Assembly (NCBI GenBank): GCA_937915765.1
Contig: CALGHE010000032.1
Location: 1 to 13,513, forward strand
DNA length: 13,513 bases
Direction: 5' to 3'
Source: an uncultured Bacteroidales bacterium
Lineage (GTDB): Bacteria; Bacteroidota; Bacteroidia; Bacteroidales; Paludibacteraceae
The translations under genes were made by a program, and so were the position numbers. Positions 1 to 6,595 of this stretch are shown piece after piece. Every line of letters begins with the position of its first letter. Position 1 is the first letter of the stretch. Under the pieces are notes generated by a model, which did no database searches, had not been told where the DNA came from, and saw only the letters and a program-made list of their open reading frames with translations.

Positions 1-689
1 TCATAATAAGAATAGCAGCCGTAAAGTTTCTTGTCTTCACCTAAAAACAGATCGTCAGGACAATCGTTATCGCGGAGCTCCCAAAGTTTCTCGCCTGTGC
101 GAATTTTAAAGCCTTGGGCTTTGTATATGTCTTCGGTTAAGATACGACTTATTATCACCACAACATCGTCCACAACAGAGGGGAATCTCACTATTTTCAG
201 CTCAGTGCCTTTCACAACCTCTTCCTCATCGTAAACCCACAGGCGCTCGCCTGTCTTGGTGTAGAAGAGAAGCTGACGGTCGCCTGATGTGGGTATCATT
301 AAAACCGAATTGCCTGGGTTGTACTCAATCCTGCTGAGTGATTTCTCAGACTCTATTTCAAAAAGATATTCAGTGCCGTTCTCCATAAAGGAATATTTAA
401 ACACATTACCCTCTTCCATTTTTGAGTAATACACATCCGGAGCAAAATAAATAGCGATTGAATATCTCAGTTTCTCCTCTTCAAAGACGCCGTTATTATA
501 CAGCATGCGTGTTCCGCTCTTGCCAAGTTTACATTTGGTCAGATTGCCGTTTTCCTCAAAAAAGTCATCGTCCGGCTCAGCATTCAGCTCTTTGTCTCCT
601 ACGCAAATTTTATCCTTGTAAATTCTAACTTCCTGCCCTCTGTGTAAATAGAAGTCCTTTAAACCTTTTACCCTCTTTATCAATTTCAT
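1..689 (-). CDS. PQQ-like beta-propeller protein, partial (runs off left edge)
   Basis: The frame opens with ATG at 689 and stays open for about 229 codons to the window edge without a stop, so the C-terminus is missing. There is no signal peptide; the start reads MKLIKRVKGLKDFYLHRGQE, so the protein is probably cytoplasmic. Two segments, YTKTGERLWVY (about residues 143-153) and FKIRTGEKLWEL (about 194-205), have the Tx-G-x-x-LW signature of PQQ/BamB-like propeller blades. The rest is acidic and rich in beta-type sequence. It begins 2 nt after the TAA of the small upstream reading frame, so the two are probably translationally coupled. In polymorphic-toxin loci the gene directly after a toxin tail usually encodes the immunity protein; that role is inferred here from position only. 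It could also be an ordinary propeller protein of unknown function. Confidence 0.75.
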   Translation of the reverse strand, partial: MKLIKRVKGLKDFYLHRGQEVRIYKDKICVGDKELNAEPDDDFFEENGNLTKCKLGKSGTRMLYNNGVFEEEKLRYSIAIYFAPDVYYSKMEEGNVFKYSFMENGTEYLFEIESEKSLSRIEYNPGNSVLMIPTSGDRQLLFYTKTGERLWVYDEEEVVKGTELKIVRFPSVVDDVVVIISRILTEDIYKAQGFKIRTGEKLWELRDNDCPDDLFLGEDKKLYGCYSYY

Positions 690-691
690 AA

Positions 692-910
692 TTACTGTAC
701 TTGAAATATTTCATAAAAATGTTTTTCAATCTCCCCTTTTAGCTCGTCAACAGTTTTCAGCCCAACGTTTTTCGCAGCTTCCTTCGGAATATCCATAGTT
801 TTTATCCTGTTCTTCAGCGCTTCAAGGTCTTTCTTGCTAATCTTCCTCCTGTCAAAAATCCACTTGATCTGGCTGAGGTCGTTGACATCATCGTTCAGCA
901 GGTCTTTCAC
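692..910 (-). CDS. small ORF resembling the C-terminal tail of a polymorphic toxin
   Basis: This reading frame has 72 codons if it starts at GTG 910, and no good ribosome binding site is visible. The same frame is open a little further upstream, back to the TAA that ends the DUF1573 gene (929-931), so the open stretch reads P-F-N-E-Q-F-V-K-D-L-L and so on. The protein is charged and helical, with the pieces LSQIKWIFDRRK and ISKKDLEALKNRI, and has no signal peptide. Sequence of this style, with a final helical LSQIKWIF segment, reminds me of the end of RHS/CDI-type toxin domains. That is recognition by eye, not a search result. It most likely survives as an orphan tail left when a toxin cassette was exchanged, next to its possible partner gene (start at 689, 2 nt downstream). 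Alternatively it is a genuine small protein. Confidence 0.5.
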   Translation of the reverse strand: MKDLLNDDVNDLSQIKWIFDRRKISKKDLEALKNRIKTMDIPKEAAKNVGLKTVDELKGEIEKHFYEIFQVQ

Positions 911-928
911 GAACTGTTCGTTGAAAGG

Positions 929-1372
929 TTATCTGGCGGTGCTTTCCGCACGAACATTCTCGCCTCTCTTAGGTTTGACACAGACACCTTTCAGCACAAC
1001 ATTCACAGATTCCGACTTGCTCGGCGTCTTAAAAAACAGTTTTGCCTTGTTTCGGAATTTGCCGCTTTTGTTATTTGCATACACCACAACCACAGAGCCG
1101 GTATCACCCGGAGCGACCGGCGTCTTCGTCCAGCCTGCATTGACACATCCGCAGTATGTGCGCACATTGCTTATAACCAGGCTCTCGTCACTTTCATTCT
1201 TCACTATAAACCTGTGTTCCAAATCCTTCTCTTTTATAGAGACAGTCCCGAAATCAAACTCATACTCGGAAACACTTGCCACAGACAGTCCCTCGCCTCC
1301 AGCAGAAACATTCTGTCCGCCCAAGAACGACAGGCAAACCGCCGCAAACAGATATTTAAAAGCACTCTTCAT
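929..1372 (-). CDS. small secreted DUF1573 protein
   Basis: The protein has 147 residues from ATG 1372; a TTG one codon upstream (1375) is less likely. An N-terminal signal peptide (MKSAFKYLFAAVCLSFLGGQ, then NVSAG) sends it across the inner membrane. The mature part is a single DUF1573 (ASH/immunoglobulin-like) domain: YEFDFGTVSIKEKDLEHRF, then RTYCGC (Cys74, Cys76), then WTKTPVAPGDTG and a final beta strand before VLKGVCVKPK. DUF1573 domains are common in secreted Bacteroidota proteins and their biochemical role is not settled. The start overlaps the TGA of the upstream CcdA-like gene by one base (TGATG), so it is the third gene of that operon. The CGC pair may be a thiol target of the two upstream redox proteins; that is inference. 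A possible toxin-tail ORF begins in the same frame directly after its stop codon. Confidence 0.85.
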   Translation of the reverse strand: MKSAFKYLFAAVCLSFLGGQNVSAGGEGLSVASVSEYEFDFGTVSIKEKDLEHRFIVKNESDESLVISNVRTYCGCVNAGWTKTPVAPGDTGSVVVVYANNKSGKFRNKAKLFFKTPSKSESVNVVLKGVCVKPKRGENVRAESTAR

Positions 1373-2088
1373 CAATGTCCATGTTCAAAATAAAATTCAA
1401 CAATAAAAAACACGCCCAGAATCATAAAAAGCAGAGCCACAATCACTTTCAGCATCTTCTCGTAATTTTTAAAGCGCGCATACAAACGGTTGAGGCGTTC
1501 CATGCCGAAAGCCACCCCCGCCACCAGCAGCAACACCGGCACAGCAGCGCCAATCGCGAACGCCAGAGGCACGGCAGCGCCCAACTCCGTTGAAAAAGAG
1601 AGCGGCACCATCATTCCGAAATACAAGATTCCGCTATACGGGCAGAAAGCGAAAGCCAGAACCACGCCAAACACAAACGGGCTCCATCGCTTCTTGCTCA
1701 GTCCGGACATACTGACGAACCGGAAGCATCTGTCTGCCAAGCCATGCACATGCACAATATCCAGCATAAGAAATCCGACCAGCAGAAACAGCGGACCCAC
1801 AATCTTGCCGAAGCACTCATGAATCCATTGCCACACCTCCGCTCCTCCAGCAAAGATCCAGAAGGCAAGTCCCAGAAAAGTGTAAGACAACGACCTTCCT
1901 AATGTATATAGCAACCCTTTCAGATAGAAAGAGCCGTCTTTCTGCCCTTTGTCATAAAAAAACATGACGGCAGTCACATTCGTCGCCACCGTGCAAGGAT
2001 TCACGGCAACCAGCAGCCCTAACAAAAAAGCGGCCAGCAAAGGCAAATCCCGCCCCACCTGCAATATTTCCGAAACATCAAAATTCAT
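1372..2088 (-). CDS. CcdA/DsbD-type membrane protein (thiol transporter-like)
   Basis: This is a 238-residue integral membrane protein with about six hydrophobic segments. Two conserved-looking cysteines lie in membrane segments: Cys32 in AVNPCTVATN and Cys149 in AFAFCPYSGIL. They occupy the positions of the cysteine pair that CcdA and the DsbD core use to carry electrons from cytosolic thioredoxin to periplasmic partners. The PC-x-x-ATN-x-TA pattern also resembles the family annotated in Bacteroidota as ArsG-like permeases, so the transported equivalent is not certain. A histidine-containing stretch (HVHG) follows the third hydrophobic region and the C-terminus ends HGH. The start overlaps the upstream thioredoxin-like lipoprotein gene by 11 nt, and the stop overlaps the downstream DUF1573 start by 1 nt. 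That tight coupling supports a joint redox function. Confidence 0.85.
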   Translation of the reverse strand: MNFDVSEILQVGRDLPLLAAFLLGLLVAVNPCTVATNVTAVMFFYDKGQKDGSFYLKGLLYTLGRSLSYTFLGLAFWIFAGGAEVWQWIHECFGKIVGPLFLLVGFLMLDIVHVHGLADRCFRFVSMSGLSKKRWSPFVFGVVLAFAFCPYSGILYFGMMVPLSFSTELGAAVPLAFAIGAAVPVLLLVAGVAFGMERLNRLYARFKNYEKMLKVIVALLFMILGVFFIVEFYFEHGH

Positions 2089-3199
2089 TTTTCCTTCTAT
2101 TTTCTTTCTTCAATTTAGCCTCCAGCATTCTGAAGGACGGATTTATAGCCACCAGTTTGCCATTTTCGTCGATAAGCACTCCATAAGGGATTTTATGCAC
2201 GCGGTAATACTTGGTCACCGGGCTTTCCCAATACTTGAAATCGCAAACCTGGAACCACGGCAAAGCGCTCGCCTCCACACTTTTAGCCCATTCCTCCTTA
2301 TTTTTATCCAGATACACCGAGACGATTTCCAGTCCGCTGTCATGATACTTGTCATAAATACGCTTCAGGTCATTTCTCTGCGACATGCATGATCTGCACC
2401 AAGTTGCCGTAAAATCAAGATACACGAACTTTCCCTTAAAGTCCGACAACGAAACCGTCGCTCCGTTCTGCAGCGGCAGACAGAAGTCGTAGGCCTCCAT
2501 ATTCAGCGCCAACCTCTGGTTCAGAAGCATCTCCTCCTTTATATACTTCATATAATAAGTTTCAGATATCGAAGGGTCAAACAAGGAGACGACAGGTTCC
2601 AGTTTCTTCGAGTCGAACTTCTGCGTAAGCATCAAATAGTATATAAAGTAAGAAGCTCCGACCGATTTCGGATTCACATACACAAAATCCCTCGTGAACA
2701 CAAACAGAGAATCGTTTATACGGTCGTATCTGCGTTTAAGTTCTTCCGCCCTCCTGTATTTTTTCGCCTTTTTTGCATTTACGATTTCGAGCCAGACCAT
2801 ATTCTTTTCGGACAGCAGCTCCCTCTCCTTCTTTTGCAAAATGTCCAGGTCGGCGTCCGCCTTGGAGCCGGTCACCACAACCTCGTCAGGCAAATGCGCG
2901 GAACTATGAACTTTGATGTCACTGTTTTCCACAAAAAGCTTCACGGAGTTTCGCCTGCCTACTCTGATTTGGCACACAACAGGGCTTTCCACCTTCCCTG
3001 TGAAGCGGAATTTCCCGTCATTGACCTTCGAGCTGTCCAGCAACACTTCATTGCCAAACACCTCATCAACGAAGACGAGATAGGCTGTTTTCGCATTTGT
3101 ATAGCCCAGTTCGCCCTCAATAGTGAATCTTTCCTTGTCAGAGCAGGACAACAGCGCCAGCACGGCACACAGCACATATAAAAATTTAGCCACGTTCAC
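2078..3199 (-). CDS. TlpA-like thioredoxin-fold lipoprotein with DUF4369-like N-terminus
   Basis: The chosen start is GTG 3199, which gives 373 residues and puts a clean lipoprotein signal at the N-terminus (MNVAKFLYVLCAVLALLSC, lipobox LLSC, Cys19). A TTG at 3226 would add nine non-signal-like residues. Residues of about 25-110 look like the DUF4369 beta domain (FTIEGELGYTNAKTAYLVF), and about 115-235 form a charged helical linker. From about 243 on there is a thioredoxin fold: LSDFKGKFVYLDFTATWC, active site Cys268-R-S-Cys271, and the cis-proline loop KIPYGVLID (Pro338). Proteins of this build sit on the periplasmic side of a membrane and reduce or exchange disulfides. It is the first gene of the operon with the CcdA-like and small DUF1573 genes, overlapping the former by 11 nt. 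The specific substrate cannot be read from the sequence. Confidence 0.88.
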   Translation of the reverse strand: MNVAKFLYVLCAVLALLSCSDKERFTIEGELGYTNAKTAYLVFVDEVFGNEVLLDSSKVNDGKFRFTGKVESPVVCQIRVGRRNSVKLFVENSDIKVHSSAHLPDEVVVTGSKADADLDILQKKERELLSEKNMVWLEIVNAKKAKKYRRAEELKRRYDRINDSLFVFTRDFVYVNPKSVGASYFIYYLMLTQKFDSKKLEPVVSLFDPSISETYYMKYIKEEMLLNQRLALNMEAYDFCLPLQNGATVSLSDFKGKFVYLDFTATWCRSCMSQRNDLKRIYDKYHDSGLEIVSVYLDKNKEEWAKSVEASALPWFQVCDFKYWESPVTKYYRVHKIPYGVLIDENGKLVAINPSFRMLEAKLKKENRRKNEF

Positions 3200-3329
3200 G
3201 TCTTTTTTTACTTGACAATACAACAAGCCATTTCAAACGTTTGTTTGGTAAAAGTAATAAAAAAAAACAAAAAAAAACAGCCTTGCAAAAAAAATATTTC
3301 AAAATTGCCACAAAGCCAGGAGCGCGAAC

Positions 3330-3360
3330 AAAAAAAACGGGGCAGACAAAATCCGCCCCG
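3330..3360 (-). terminator. intrinsic terminator after the large DUF1573 gene
   Basis: On the minus strand a G/C stem, CGGGGC pairing with GCCCCG around an 11-nt loop (stem arms 3338-3343 and 3355-3360), is followed directly by eight T residues (A run 3330-3337 on the plus strand). It lies about 90 nt beyond the stop at 3450, so it should end that transcript before the three-gene operon that starts at 3199. Confidence 0.85.
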
Positions 3361-3449
3361 CATAAACTTTCAGACCGCAAGCCGAGAATCACCCTAACGC
3401 GGTCCTCACATAAAGGCAGCATCTATATTCATAGAAGCTGAGCCTAATT

Positions 3450-4499
3450 TTATTTAACATCACCAGTCAAAGAGATAACCTTCATGCTGTTGCTTGGGTC
3501 ATTGCTGATGATAGTAACACGAGAGTTCAACTTTCCAGCCTCTTTGTCGATGATAGTGAGTCTGATATCGCCCTTCTTACCTGGCTTGATAGCCTTAGAA
3601 GGAGCTTCCACCTTGATCTTGTCATCGTTAGAAGAAGCCTTGCGGATAATCAAGTCAGACTTACCTTCGTTAGAAACGGAGAACTTCACAGTCTTTTTGC
3701 CTTTAGCCTTAACTTCGCCCACGTTCACAGTGTTGCCCACTTTAAGAACAGGAGCGTTAGCCTTAGCGTCAGGAGTCAGTTTCGCAAAGTTTTCGATAAC
3801 GTTAGCGTGAACCTTGATTGGCTTTTCAATAACAGTTCCGTTTTCCACAACATTGAACTGGTTAAGAACAGCGCCCCAGTCGTTAGCATCCTTAGAGTTG
3901 AACACGATGTCGATAGTGCCCTTTTCACCCGGCTTCAAAGATTCAGGAGAAGCCTTAACTTCGATATGAGAAGGCACGTTTTTGAAAGACACCTTGATGT
4001 TTTCCTTGCCGTTGTTAACCATCATCAAGCGGTTAGACTTGTTAGTAGGGTACTCGATGTTCTTCATGTAAACGTTCTGAGACTTAACTCTCAAGCCGCC
4101 CATTTCGATAGGATATTCATCCTCAACCTTTTTAGCCTTAGGTATAACTTCACCCTTGATGCTAAGACGCTGGTCACCAGCATTTGAAGTCACTGTAATA
4201 GTCTTAGTGAACGGTCCTGGACGTCCGCTCGCATTATAAGTCACAGTCACGATACCGGTATCACCTGGAGCAACCGGAGTTTTAGTCCATTGAGGAGTTG
4301 TGCAACCGCAAGACGCGCGCACCTTGTTCAAAACCAAATCAGCCTTACCGGTGTTCTTGAAAGAGAACACGCAAGACACCTTTCCTTTTTCTTCCGGAAA
4401 AGTTCCGAAATCATGTGAAATTTCCTTAAACGAAATCTCCTGAGCCATAGATGCAGCCGCAAGAGACAAAGCCGCAAAAAATAAACCTATTTTTCTCAT
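3450..4499 (-). CDS. secreted multidomain DUF1573 protein
   Basis: This is a 349-residue protein with a clear signal peptide (MRKIGLFFAALSLAAASMAQ, cleavage near residue 20). Three immunoglobulin/ASH-like beta domains follow: a canonical DUF1573 domain (about 22-115) with ISHDFGTFPEEKGK, SCGC (Cys64, Cys66) and WTKTPVAPGDTG; a middle domain (about 130-235) with LKPGEKGTIDI; and a C-terminal domain (about 250-349) with VNVGEVKAKGKKTVKFSVSN and IKPGKKGDIRL. It is probably periplasmic or surface-attached; function is not established for the family. It has its own -7 box upstream and an intrinsic terminator downstream, so it is a separate transcript from the thiol operon. Codon choice (many AAG, AAC, GTA, CCA and T-ending codons) resembles the phosphofructokinase gene more than the neighbours, suggesting strong expression. 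It is a paralog of the 147-residue DUF1573 protein at 929-1372. Confidence 0.9.
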   Translation of the reverse strand: MRKIGLFFAALSLAAASMAQEISFKEISHDFGTFPEEKGKVSCVFSFKNTGKADLVLNKVRASCGCTTPQWTKTPVAPGDTGIVTVTYNASGRPGPFTKTITVTSNAGDQRLSIKGEVIPKAKKVEDEYPIEMGGLRVKSQNVYMKNIEYPTNKSNRLMMVNNGKENIKVSFKNVPSHIEVKASPESLKPGEKGTIDIVFNSKDANDWGAVLNQFNVVENGTVIEKPIKVHANVIENFAKLTPDAKANAPVLKVGNTVNVGEVKAKGKKTVKFSVSNEGKSDLIIRKASSNDDKIKVEAPSKAIKPGKKGDIRLTIIDKEAGKLNSRVTIISNDPSNSMKVISLTGDVK

Positions 4500-4593
4500 G
4501 ACATTAATATTTGTTAAATTATTCTTTTCTTTTTATTATAAAACTTTTCAGAAAGACATTATCGCCCTCTGTCCCTCCATGTAAAAGCAAACG

Positions 4594-4601
4594 CAAAGTT
4601 A
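4594..4601 (-). promoter_or_regulatory. putative -7 promoter box for the large DUF1573 gene
   Basis: The minus strand reads TAACTTTG, an exact match to the Bacteroidota -7 element TAnnTTTG, about 95 nt upstream of the ATG at 4499. No good TTTG box lies at the usual 19-21 bp spacing, so support rests on the -7 element alone. The implied leader is about 85-90 nt and AT-rich. Confidence 0.45.
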
Positions 4602-4705
4602 CAATAAAACTCAAATAATCAGCCTATGAAATGTTAATATTTCTTAAAATATGGAAAAAATTTTCTTTTATGTCGCTTTCGCACTCTTTTTTCGTTCAGT
4701 TTTCT

Positions 4706-4713
4706 TACCTTTG
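4706..4713 (+). promoter_or_regulatory. putative -7 promoter box for the M23 peptidase gene
   Basis: TACCTTTG matches TAnnTTTG. The -33 region is only T-rich (TTTTTTCG), so the match is partial. It would give a leader of about 100 nt before the ATG at 4823. The 4500-4822 spacer is a divergent intergenic region holding this box, the oppositely directed box at 4594-4601 and a short palindrome at 4764-4775; nothing else is recognisable there. Confidence 0.45.
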
Positions 4714-4763
4714 AAGGTTGGAAACGCAAGGATTCACGCCAACAGACACGGCCCGTGCAATTG

Positions 4764-4775
4764 CCATGCGCATGG
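4764..4775. repeat. 12-bp perfect palindrome in the M23 leader
   Basis: CCATGCGCATGG is a perfect self-complementary 12-mer between the putative promoter and the start codon of the M23 gene. It could be a protein-binding operator or a coincidence; no second copy was seen nearby. Confidence 0.35.
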
Positions 4776-4822
4776 AACGGAACCTTGCCTGAAGCATGGC
4801 GCCAATTAACATAAACAAATTT

Positions 4823-6535
4823 ATGATGAATAAAAAAATACGCAGATTAGTTCTCCTTATATGTATGTCGATTGCAGGCACAGCCTTTGCCGCAGAGCCT
4901 GAGGTGGCGTCTCCTGTCAATCCGGTCACAACGCTTAGCGGCAGTTACGCCGAAATGCGGCGCAACCACTTTCACGGAGGCCTTGACTTCAGAACCGGCG
5001 GGCAGGTGAACTGGCCCATATACTCGCTGAAAGACGGCTACATCTCTCACATATCAATTAGCTCAAGAAGTTACGGAGAAATGGCCATAATTGTGCATCC
5101 GGACGGGCACTCCACCCTATACGCGCACCTGAACTGCTTTGTGGACTCCATAGAGGCCATTGTGAGAAAACATCAGTACGAACAGCAAAAATACGAGGTG
5201 GAGCTTGACTTCGCCCCCGGAGAAATTCAGCTGAAGAAGGGGCAGCAGTTCGCATGGTCAGGAAACACAGGCTCCTCTGGAGGTCCGCACCTGCACTTTG
5301 AACTCAGAGACACAGAAAAAAACACTCAGATAAACCCGTTCATGTACAATCACATCTTCAAGTTCGAAGACCGGCGCAGGCCTGTGATATGGGGCGTGAA
5401 GCTGAACGGAATTGACGGAAAAGGCTCCGTATTAGGAAGCAAGGCAAGAAAGTTCTCCACGACTCGCAGAAACAACAAGAAGACGCTGAACAACGGACAC
5501 ATTTCTGTGTGGGGAGAAATAGGAATCGCAATAAAATCAAACGATTACATGACCGGAACGGGATTCACATACTCGCCTCGCATCATGAAGCTGTACATAG
5601 ACTCGGCCCTTGTGTCGCAAGTGCACATCAAGGACATAAAAATCAGCGACACCCGCGCCCTGAACAGTTTCATAGACTTCGCCCAGCAACAGACCACCGG
5701 CGAGTTTTTCATGAAGTTCCACAAAGAAAAAAACAACCCGCTGACCATATACGACTCTATTGTCGGAAACGGGACGTTCAACTTCAATGAGGAGCGAGAA
5801 TACAAAGTGAAATGCGAAGTGTTCGACGACTTTGGGCTGAAAGACGAAGTTTGCTTCAGTCTGTTCGGAGAAAAGCGCGACTTGCCTCCGGCTCCTGCCC
5901 CGTCGCCAGACTTGATCGACTGCAAAAAGGGCGGCTTCTTCGAAAAGGAGGATTTCCTCATGTACTTCCCGAACAACGCTCTTTACACAGACTTCGAGCC
6001 AAACTACACGAAAAGGGCAGTGCCTTCGGCTCGTTATTTCTCTGACATTCACACCATCGGGAGCAAGGAGACGCCGCTGCACACAATGTGCGACATCTCA
6101 ATCAAGATAAAGAACGACACGCTTAAAGACAAGAACAAATACGTCGTGGCGACAATAAACCCTAACGGCACAGTCGGGCGGACCATTGCGGCAAATTACG
6201 TTGACGGATTTATGGTCGGGAAGACAAGGCTGCTCGGCTCCTACGCGATAGTCACAGACAACACAAAGCCGCACATAGGGGCGCTGCACACAAAAAAGCT
6301 AACCGCGAACCCTCGCATTGTGCTGAAAATATACGACGGGCTGTCCGGAATAGCAAGCTACAACGGCTACATAGACGGACAATGGGTGCTCTTTGAATAC
6401 GACGCAAAAACTCAAACCGTATTCTGCAACCTGCGAGAACTGAATATCGAACGCAACAAGCAGCACGAATTCAAATTCGTGGTGAAGGACAAATGCGGCA
6501 ACGAGACTGTGTTCTCTCGAAACATTTTTTACTAA
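4823..6535 (+). CDS. secreted M23-family (LytM-type) metallopeptidase
   Basis: The chosen start is ATG 4823 (570 residues), which places a signal peptide (MMNKKIRRLVLLICMSIAG, then TAFAAEPE) at the N-terminus. ATG 4796 would add nine residues ahead of it. Residues of about 35-165 form the LytM zinc peptidase domain: HFHGGLDF (His51, Asp55), TLYAHL (His102), and GNTGSSGGPHLHFEL (His156, His158). This completes the zinc ligand and catalytic histidine set, so the enzyme should be active on peptidoglycan cross-links in the periplasm. The remaining roughly 400 residues are beta-rich and unassigned, as is usual in long Bacteroidota M23 proteins of this kind, and end in a strand-rich segment (FKFVVKDKCGNETVF). 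The C69-like gene follows after a 60-nt gap on the same strand and may be co-transcribed. Confidence 0.92.
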   Translation: MMNKKIRRLVLLICMSIAGTAFAAEPEVASPVNPVTTLSGSYAEMRRNHFHGGLDFRTGGQVNWPIYSLKDGYISHISISSRSYGEMAIIVHPDGHSTLYAHLNCFVDSIEAIVRKHQYEQQKYEVELDFAPGEIQLKKGQQFAWSGNTGSSGGPHLHFELRDTEKNTQINPFMYNHIFKFEDRRRPVIWGVKLNGIDGKGSVLGSKARKFSTTRRNNKKTLNNGHISVWGEIGIAIKSNDYMTGTGFTYSPRIMKLYIDSALVSQVHIKDIKISDTRALNSFIDFAQQQTTGEFFMKFHKEKNNPLTIYDSIVGNGTFNFNEEREYKVKCEVFDDFGLKDEVCFSLFGEKRDLPPAPAPSPDLIDCKKGGFFEKEDFLMYFPNNALYTDFEPNYTKRAVPSARYFSDIHTIGSKETPLHTMCDISIKIKNDTLKDKNKYVVATINPNGTVGRTIAANYVDGFMVGKTRLLGSYAIVTDNTKPHIGALHTKKLTANPRIVLKIYDGLSGIASYNGYIDGQWVLFEYDAKTQTVFCNLRELNIERNKQHEFKFVVKDKCGNETVFSRNIFY

Positions 6536-6595
6536 TATTTGTTTCTGAAATAAAGACGAAGCAACATCAAACACTTTCAAAAAACATACAAAAAA

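Noticed and set aside
929..931. Stop-codon readthrough fusing DUF1573 to the toxin-like tail
   Set aside because: The frames match, but there is no readthrough context or pseudoknot evidence, and the DUF1573 domain is already complete before the stop; a recombination junction is a simpler explanation.
834..1406. 190-codon plus-strand ORF opposite the DUF1573 gene
   Set aside because: It runs antisense through the signal-peptide-bearing DUF1573 gene and into its operon partner, has low-complexity Ser/Phe/Leu content and no recognisable domain; it is a shadow frame.
5537..6082. 181-codon minus-strand ORF inside the M23 gene
   Set aside because: Entirely contained in the confident M23 peptidase gene, with no start context or family resemblance.
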